A stretch of DNA of 10,852 bases from Leptospiraceae bacterium (GTDB lineage Bacteria; Spirochaetota; Leptospiria; Leptospirales; Leptonemataceae), in NCBI GenBank assembly GCA_020440935.1, contig JAGRNC010000054.1, positions 1 through 10,852 on the forward strand, read 5' to 3'. Position 1 is the stretch's first letter; the number at the start of each line of letters is the position of its first letter. The notes under the pieces were generated by a model. That model was not told where the DNA came from. It did no database searches and saw only the letters and a list, made by a program, of their open reading frames with translations. Position numbers and translations under genes: made by a program. Positions 6,989 through 10,852 of this stretch are shown here, one piece after another.

Positions 6989-8192
6989 GAATCATATTGC
7001 CCAGTCGTTCGATACCTTTGCGAATGTGCTCTTCAGATAGTGCATAGGAGATTCGAATTCCGGCATCGTCGCCAAAGGCAATTCCGGGCACAGCGGCTAC
7101 TTCGTAGTGATCCAGCAAATGCGCGCAGAAAACGCGTGATGCAGACGTATCTTCCTTATCTTTGAGGATTGCCTGGAATTTTGGTTTTGCATAGATCTCC
7201 GTAAGGTCCGGAAAAATATAGAATGCGCCGCCAGGTGCAAATGTCCTGACGCCGGGGATGCTCTGCAGCATTCGGAATACCAGTTCCCTTCTCTGCTGGA
7301 AAGCGGCGCGCATTTCTGCCACGCAATCCTGGCTTTCGGTGAGGGCCGCCTGCGCGGCGGCCTGGGCGATTGAAGTCGCACCAGAAGTACTCTGCCCCTG
7401 AATGGTTTCCATGTTCTTGATAATGTACTTTGGACCGGCTCCGTAGCCGATTCGCCATCCAGTCATGGAGTAAGCTTTACTTACTCCGTTTACAATGAAC
7501 CACTGATCTCGCAGCTCGGGTACAATCATTGGAACATTCAGAAATTTGCGATCATCAAAAAGGATATGTTCATAGATGTCGTCGCTGACCAGAAGTATGT
7601 CCGATCGCTCCTTGAGTATTTCCGCCAGATCGCGAAGCTCCTGGTCCGGGTAAACAGCCCCCGTGGGATTGCTCGGAGAGTTCACCAGAATGGCCCGCGT
7701 CTTTGGAGTGAGCGCTGCTCGAATCTGCTCGGACGAGGGAATGTAACCCTGGTCAAAACCGGCAGAGACTATTACTGGAGTTCCTTCGGCCAGGCGTACG
7801 ATATCCGCATACGATACCCAGTAGGGCGCCGGAATGATTACTTCATCCCCGGGATTCAGCGTCGCTAGAAAGAGATTGTAAAGAACCTGTTTTCCGCCCA
7901 CGGAGACGATGGTTTCTCCTGGCTCAAAGCTGAGACCGTTGTCGGTTTCAAATTTCTGGATAATGGCTTTCTTGAGGCCGGGCGTCCCGCCCACCGGCGT
8001 GTACTTGGTCTGACCCGCGGCCAGTGCGCGAATTGCGGCCTGCTTAATGTGTTCCGGGGTATCAAAATCGGGTTCGCCGGCTCCAAAACCAATAACATCC
8101 CGACCTTGTGCACGCAGTTCTTTCGCGCGGGCTGTAATGGCCAGAGTAGGGGATGGTTCTACGGAATCCAGTCTATGGGCTACGAATTTCAT
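6975..8192 (-). CDS. aspC: Aspartate aminotransferase (class I/II, PLP-dependent)
   Basis: This 405-residue protein has the fold-type I aminotransferase motifs in order: FGAGEPDFDTP (36-46), QTKYTPVGGTPGL (61-73), PAPYWVSY (121-128), NSPSNPTGAVY (171-181, with the PLP-contacting Asn175), VSDDIYEHI (202-210, with Asp204 and Tyr207), and SKAYSMTGWRIGY (238-250) with the Schiff-base Lys239. RISYA (380-384) gives the alpha-carboxylate Arg. It resembles the subgroup Ib aspartate aminotransferases of Bacillus and Thermus, interconverting aspartate plus 2-oxoglutarate with oxaloacetate plus glutamate; prephenate or other side activities cannot be excluded. The family N-terminus (MKFVAHRL) sets the ATG at 8192. 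An upstream in-frame extension to 8360 would run across the divergent trmL start and is rejected. No clear Shine-Dalgarno is visible. It is the first gene of a four-gene overlapping operon. Confidence 0.93.
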   Translation of the reverse strand: MKFVAHRLDSVEPSPTLAITARAKELRAQGRDVIGFGAGEPDFDTPEHIKQAAIRALAAGQTKYTPVGGTPGLKKAIIQKFETDNGLSFEPGETIVSVGGKQVLYNLFLATLNPGDEVIIPAPYWVSYADIVRLAEGTPVIVSAGFDQGYIPSSEQIRAALTPKTRAILVNSPSNPTGAVYPDQELRDLAEILKERSDILLVSDDIYEHILFDDRKFLNVPMIVPELRDQWFIVNGVSKAYSMTGWRIGYGAGPKYIIKNMETIQGQSTSGATSIAQAAAQAALTESQDCVAEMRAAFQQRRELVFRMLQSIPGVRTFAPGGAFYIFPDLTEIYAKPKFQAILKDKEDTSASRVFCAHLLDHYEVAAVPGIAFGDDAGIRISYALSEEHIRKGIERLGNMIHDLD

Positions 8193-8280
8193 GTCGAATT
8201 CTGAATTGTGGGGTGCCCCCGGTGCTGCAATTATTAAAAAAGAATCCACGTCATATTTTGCCCGCAATTCATTGCTCGAA
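8193..8280. promoter_or_regulatory. Divergent control region between aspC and trmL
   Basis: These 88 bp separate two divergent start codons, so promoters for both units should lie here or in the neighbouring coding ends. The centre is AT-rich (TTATTAAAAAAGAATC, near 8231-8246). On the - strand a TAATAAT can be read as a -10 for aspC, but no good -35 lies 17 bp upstream of it. GGGGTGCCCCC near 8210-8220 can form a tiny hairpin in the aspC leader. I cannot place either promoter firmly, and neither start codon has a convincing Shine-Dalgarno. Confidence 0.3.
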
Positions 8281-8817
8281 ATGATCGAAATAGCGCTATT
8301 TGAACCCGAAATCCCGCCCAATACCGGCAACATCATCCGACTGACGGTGTGCAGCGGCACCGGGCTTCACATAGTGGGTCAGCCTTCGTTTTCCCTGGAA
8401 GACTCCATGCTTCGTCGAGCCGGGCTCGACTACTACGCATTGTCCCGACTTACGTCGCATAACGACTTTGATAGTTTTGTAGAGTTCCTTTCGCAGCGGG
8501 ATGGCCAGAGCCGCGACGAGATTCTGGCCCGGATTTGCTTGTTTACCCGATTTGCGACGAACAGCTATGCAGAACATAGATTTCGAGACGACCAGATCAT
8601 CTTATTTGGAAAAGAAACCACAGGTTTGCCGCCTGCAATTCTGGACCGATTTGCCCATCGCAAAGAGCAGTTGCTTCGCATTCCGGTACACCAGAACTGT
8701 CGCTCCCTTAACCTTGCCAATTCGGTATCGATCGTGCTCTATGAGGGCCTTCGACAACTTGGATTTCCAGGATTGGATCGCTCCTATGTGGCCGATACTG
8801 ATACTGATGTTCCGTAA
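8281..8817 (+). CDS. trmL: tRNA (cytidine/uridine(34)-2'-O)-methyltransferase TrmL
   Basis: This 178-residue SPOUT-superfamily methyltransferase opens with the family hallmark ALFEPEIPPNTGNIIR (5-20), followed by RRAGLDYY (45-52). The trefoil-knot S-adenosylmethionine site follows: LFGKETTGLP (108-117, compare FGPETRGLP of E. coli) and IPVHQNCRSLNLANSVSIVLYE (134-155). TrmL methylates the ribose of the wobble base in tRNA-Leu isoacceptors, in the cytoplasm as a homodimer. E. coli TrmL has 157 residues; the excess here is a slightly longer linker around 68-84 and a C-terminal tail ending in DTDTDVP. The start at 8281 is fixed by alignment to the family N-terminus; the frame is open further upstream but that sequence belongs to the divergent aspC end. 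The tail overlaps the next gene by 11 bp. Confidence 0.93.
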   Translation: MIEIALFEPEIPPNTGNIIRLTVCSGTGLHIVGQPSFSLEDSMLRRAGLDYYALSRLTSHNDFDSFVEFLSQRDGQSRDEILARICLFTRFATNSYAEHRFRDDQIILFGKETTGLPPAILDRFAHRKEQLLRIPVHQNCRSLNLANSVSIVLYEGLRQLGFPGLDRSYVADTDTDVP

Positions 8818-9628
8818 TGTTTTCCTCTATTTGCTTCTAATTCTTCTGATCGGTGGTGGCGCCTGTGTTACCGTCGACGAACAGGGTAATCCCATAGATG
8901 AAACGCCCCGAGGGCATTATTGGGATATAAAGAAGCTCCCCGAAGGCCCCTTCTGGAGTCCCGAGGAAAAATCCATTCCGTTCATGGTTGCGGGACTCCC
9001 TTCTGAAGTGCCGGAGGAGTTTGTGCTGGAAGGTGTGCCCGAAGCGGGAAACCAGGGAAAGTTCGCCGCAGGCACTCCTTTTGCTGCGGGCTATCTAATG
9101 ATGACCATGCTCGAACGAAAGGCTGGCAGCGAAGACTATACATGTTCTCCCGAATTTCTATATAATAGTTTAAACGGCGGAAAGAATGTGGGCCTGGAAA
9201 TCATCGAGGTATTGCAGCTTCTAAAAGAGGTGGGTTGTCCCGACCGAAAAACTTTCTCGGCCAGTGATCCGTTCATTAAGCCAGGACCCGAAGTCATCGC
9301 AGCCGCGCACCCTCATCGAATCAAAGGCTTTGCGCGTGTGGATTTGAGTCGGCCGACGCATATTATGGCACTGCTTTTAGAGGGTCGTCCGATCGTTGTC
9401 ACGTTGCAGGTATCGCAGAACTTTTTAAATCTGGAATCTATGCAATGGATCCGACCGGAAGGGATGCCGGTAGGCAGGCAGACTGTAGCGATGATCGGTT
9501 TTGATCGCAAGGCCGAAACATGGATTTTCCAAAACAGTGCGGGCGATGATTGGGGACATAACGGACAGTTCTCTCTTAACCGCGATTGGTTCGCGCGGCT
9601 GGCCACCCAGGGATACGTGGCATGGTAG
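8807..9628 (+). CDS. Papain-fold (C1-like) lipoprotein, predicted pseudopeptidase
   Basis: This 273-residue protein has a signal peptide (Arg3, hydrophobic core 5-15) and probable lipidation Cys20 in GGGAC. The mature part follows the papain-family order. NQGKFAAGTPF (82-92) stands for the NQGxCGSCWAF active-site segment, SPEFLYN (114-120) for the usual LSPQFLYN, and EVLQLLKEVGC (134-144) for the DALxLLKxxG helix. GRQTVAMIGFD (223-233) stands for GGHAVLIVGYD, and WIFQNSAGDDWGHNGQF (239-255) for the YWIVKNSWGxxWGxxGYF block. By this alignment the catalytic Cys is Gly89 and the His is Gln225. The oxyanion-hole Gln83 and the Asn243 are kept. Proteolysis is therefore unlikely, and a binding or structural role is inferred. 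The start is the ATG at 8807 inside the trmL end; 8786 (MWPILIL) is an alternative but places the positive charge late. No good ribosome site is seen, so coupling to trmL is likely. Confidence 0.8.
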   Translation: MFRNVFLYLLLILLIGGGACVTVDEQGNPIDETPRGHYWDIKKLPEGPFWSPEEKSIPFMVAGLPSEVPEEFVLEGVPEAGNQGKFAAGTPFAAGYLMMTMLERKAGSEDYTCSPEFLYNSLNGGKNVGLEIIEVLQLLKEVGCPDRKTFSASDPFIKPGPEVIAAAHPHRIKGFARVDLSRPTHIMALLLEGRPIVVTLQVSQNFLNLESMQWIRPEGMPVGRQTVAMIGFDRKAETWIFQNSAGDDWGHNGQFSLNRDWFARLATQGYVAW

Positions 9629-9680
9629 ACTTGACGTACCGGGCTTAAACGCGATCCTGACGCACTTGGATGCGCATTAG

Positions 9681-9706
9681 GCCGTCGATTGTAACACTTC
9701 AACGGC
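9681..9706 (+). other. Imperfect hairpin downstream of the papain-like gene
   Basis: GCCGTCGA (9681-9688) can pair with TCAACGGC (9699-9706), with one C-A mismatch, around a 10-nt loop. It lies 50 bp after the stop at 9628 in the 212-bp gap before pntA. No T-run follows directly, so it is not a good Rho-independent terminator. The stretch 9629-9747 otherwise holds no gene; a weak TTGTAA/TAGCAT pair (9689-9694, 9713-9718, 18-bp spacing) could be a pntA promoter. Confidence 0.25.
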
Positions 9707-9747
9707 TCCTCGTAGCATTCTAGTTCATTGATTTATTGCAAATTTAG

Positions 9748-9825
9748 GTCGGGCTAGCCCGGCAACGTCGGACCTCAGGGTCCGGCAATGCGAAAGCGTA
9801 AAGCGCTTATCGTAAGACTCGATAA
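9748..9825 (+). promoter_or_regulatory. Structured 5' leader of pntA, candidate cis-regulatory RNA
   Basis: Four potential hairpins follow one another. H1 is GTCGGG/CCCGGC with loop CTAG (9748-9763). H2 is GTCGGACC/GGTCCGGC with loop TCAG (9767-9786). H3 is AAGCG/CGCTT with loop TAAAG (9794-9808); a competing small GAAA-capped stem lies at 9789-9798. H4 is TTATCG/CGATAA with loop TAAGACT (9807-9825), sharing two bases with H3. H1 and H2 open with the same GTCGG and close with CCGGC followed by AA. The array ends 5 nt before the AGGTGGAG ribosome site, so folding could gate translation. I do not recognise a known riboswitch consensus. Confidence 0.45.
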
Positions 9826-9829
9826 AGGC

Positions 9830-9837
9830 AGGTGGAG
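9830..9837 (+). promoter_or_regulatory. Ribosome binding site of pntA
   Basis: AGGTGGAG lies 3 nt before the TTG at 9841, with its AGGTG core 6 nt from it. A GTG at 9832 is also in frame, but it lies inside this site and would add VEN before the conserved N-terminus. The TTG start is therefore preferred. Confidence 0.6.
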
Positions 9838-9840
9838 AAC

Positions 9841-10852
9841 TTGATACTAGGAGTACCCAAAGAAATCATAGAGGGAGAAAAGCGCGTCGGCATCGTACCC
9901 GAGAGCCTCGCAAAGCTTACATCCCTGGGATTCGAAATCCGGGTGCAGAAAGATGCAGGACGCGAAGCAGGCTTTCTGGATTCAGACTACGAAGCCCATG
10001 GTGCGAAGATCGTACCTAACGCTGGCGATTTATACGGTCAATCCGATGTAATCGTAAAGGTAGAGCGACCGGCGGATCATCCGGAGGCCGGTAAGCATGA
10101 GCTTGAGCTTATGAAAAAAGGCGCTCTTCTCGTATGCTTTATGGCGCCTCTGAATTTTCCGGAGGTTTCAAAGAAAGCCGCGGAGTTGGGCGTGGACGCG
10201 CTGTCCATGAACGATATTCCGCGGATTACCCGTGCGCAACGGATGGATGCGTTGAGCTCGCAGACAAACCTGGCCGGATATAAGGCCGTATTGATGGGAG
10301 CGAACGCTCTTCGGAAGATTTTTCCGCTGCTTATGACCGCGGCCGGAACGATCAGTCCCGCAAAGGTTGTCATCCTGGGCGCTGGAGTGGCCGGGTTGCA
10401 AGCCATCGCGACAGCTCGTCGGTTGGGAGCCGTGGTGGAAGTCAGTGACGTTCGTCCAGCGGTTAAAGAGCAGGTGGAATCACTTGGTGGCAAGTACATC
10501 GAGCCTCCCCAGGACGAAACCCTGGAAGGCGAAGGTGGTTACGCCAAAGAAGCTTCGGAAGAATATTTGAAGAAACAGCAAGAACTTCTGAAAAAGCATA
10601 TCTCTGAAGCGGATGTGGTTGTGACCACAGCCCAGGTACCTGGAAAAAAAGCCCCTGTTTTGATTTCGGAGGAAACGGTGCAGTCCATGCGACCCGGGTC
10701 GGTGATTGTCGATATGGCGGCCGGAACGGGCGGAAACTGCGCAATCACGGAGGCCGGTCAGGTAGTTGAAAAGCACGGAGTTACGATTATCGGTGAAACC
10801 AATATTGTATCTCTGGTGGCTTTCAATGCAAGCCAGCTATACTCACGCAACG
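9841..10852 (+). CDS. pntA: NAD(P) transhydrogenase subunit alpha, NAD-binding domain I (3' end outside window)
   Basis: The visible 337 residues, starting at TTG, match domain I of proton-translocating transhydrogenase. The N-terminus ILGVPKEIIEGEKRVGIVPE is the AlaDh/PNT N-domain. PRITRAQRMDALSSQTNLAGY (127-147) contains the Arg-Gln-Asp set (Arg128, Gln133, Asp136) of the hydride-transfer site. GAGVAGLQA (180-188) is the dinucleotide-binding glycine loop, followed by EVSDVRP (200-206) at the end of the second strand. YAKEASEEYLKKQ (234-246) is the mobile-loop region. The enzyme, in the inner membrane with PntB, uses the proton gradient to reduce NADP+ with NADH. In Rhodospirillum-type organisms domain I is a separate chain of about 384 residues, while in E. 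coli it is fused to membrane helices; the window ends before this can be decided. No in-frame stop occurs. Alanine dehydrogenase is excluded by the RQD loop and the mobile-loop residues. Confidence 0.93.
   Translation, partial: MILGVPKEIIEGEKRVGIVPESLAKLTSLGFEIRVQKDAGREAGFLDSDYEAHGAKIVPNAGDLYGQSDVIVKVERPADHPEAGKHELELMKKGALLVCFMAPLNFPEVSKKAAELGVDALSMNDIPRITRAQRMDALSSQTNLAGYKAVLMGANALRKIFPLLMTAAGTISPAKVVILGAGVAGLQAIATARRLGAVVEVSDVRPAVKEQVESLGGKYIEPPQDETLEGEGGYAKEASEEYLKKQQELLKKHISEADVVVTTAQVPGKKAPVLISEETVQSMRPGSVIVDMAAGTGGNCAITEAGQVVEKHGVTIIGETNIVSLVAFNASQLYSRN

Noticed and set aside
8047..8280. Upstream in-frame extension of trmL
   Set aside because: It is the antisense of the aminotransferase N-terminus; TrmL homologues begin at the MIEIALFEPEIPPNTG segment.
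8193..8360. N-terminal extension of the aspartate aminotransferase
   Set aside because: It runs through the divergent intergenic region and the trmL start, and the family N-terminus begins at MKFVAHRL (8192).
8501..8806. Upstream in-frame extension of the papain-like lipoprotein
   Set aside because: It is a shadow frame inside trmL; the signal peptide begins at 8807 (or 8786 at most).
8047..9628. Active cysteine peptidase or toxin-type system
   Set aside because: The catalytic Cys and His positions are Gly and Gln, and there is no immunity or transporter gene beside it.
9670..9723. 17-codon open frame (ATG to TAG) in the pntA upstream region
   Set aside because: No ribosome binding site and no repeated or regulatory codon run, so a leader peptide is not supported.
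9748..9786. Hairpins H1/H2 as a Rho-independent terminator for the upstream unit
   Set aside because: Neither stem is followed by a T-run; their closeness to the pntA ribosome site suits a leader better.
10077..10776. Antisense frames over pntA
   Set aside because: They are shadows of a strongly conserved pntA coding sequence, which has no stop through the window end.

Overview
The window is a gene-dense bacterial stretch of roughly 50-55% GC by eye. It has nine protein-coding genes, two of them cut by the window edges, and no tRNA, rRNA, CRISPR array or insertion sequence that I could see. Several lipoproteins, a FecR-domain lipoprotein next to a CapA-type protein, an AmgK/MurU-type recycling pair and non-ATG starts fit a diderm bacterium. 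My best guess is a Leptospiraceae-type spirochaete of moderate GC (Leptonema or Turneriella-like). This rests on gene content, not on a marker gene, and is tentative.

Layout. Positions 2-580 (+) hold the C-terminal end of a membrane protein, probably a GT-C glycosyltransferase. It converges on an unrecognised 486-residue cytosolic protein (641-2101, -). A 100-bp divergent control region (2102-2201), with an A9 tract, a dyad and a possible promoter, lies between that gene and a two-gene + strand unit: a FecR-domain lipoprotein (2202-3083) followed with no gap by a CapA/PgsA-like lipoprotein (3084-4211). A textbook terminator-like hairpin plus U-tract lies inside the first 16 codons of the CapA-like gene.

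Positions 4189-8192 (-) form one compact operon read from right to left: aspartate aminotransferase, AmgK-like sugar kinase, MurU-like nucleotidyltransferase and an exported TPR protein. Each gene overlaps the next (14, 4 and 16 bp). The last gene also overlaps the convergent CapA-like gene by 23 bp. The kinase and nucleotidyltransferase would make an activated nucleotide sugar from a free sugar. In other bacteria this pair recycles MurNAc to UDP-MurNAc and bypasses the fosfomycin target.

Positions 8281-9628 (+) hold trmL (tRNA wobble 2'-O-methyltransferase) overlapped by 11 bp by a papain-fold lipoprotein. The papain catalytic Cys and His positions are Gly and Gln in this protein, so it is a predicted pseudopeptidase. 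A 212-bp intergenic region follows. Its second half can fold into consecutive hairpins ending just before the ribosome binding site of pntA (9841 to the right edge), the alpha (NAD-binding) subunit of proton-translocating transhydrogenase, which starts at TTG.

The points most worth a second look are the terminator hidden in a signal-peptide coding sequence, the structured pntA leader, the pseudopeptidase lipoprotein, and the AmgK/MurU operon. I do not see an obvious unknown multi-gene defence or mobile system.
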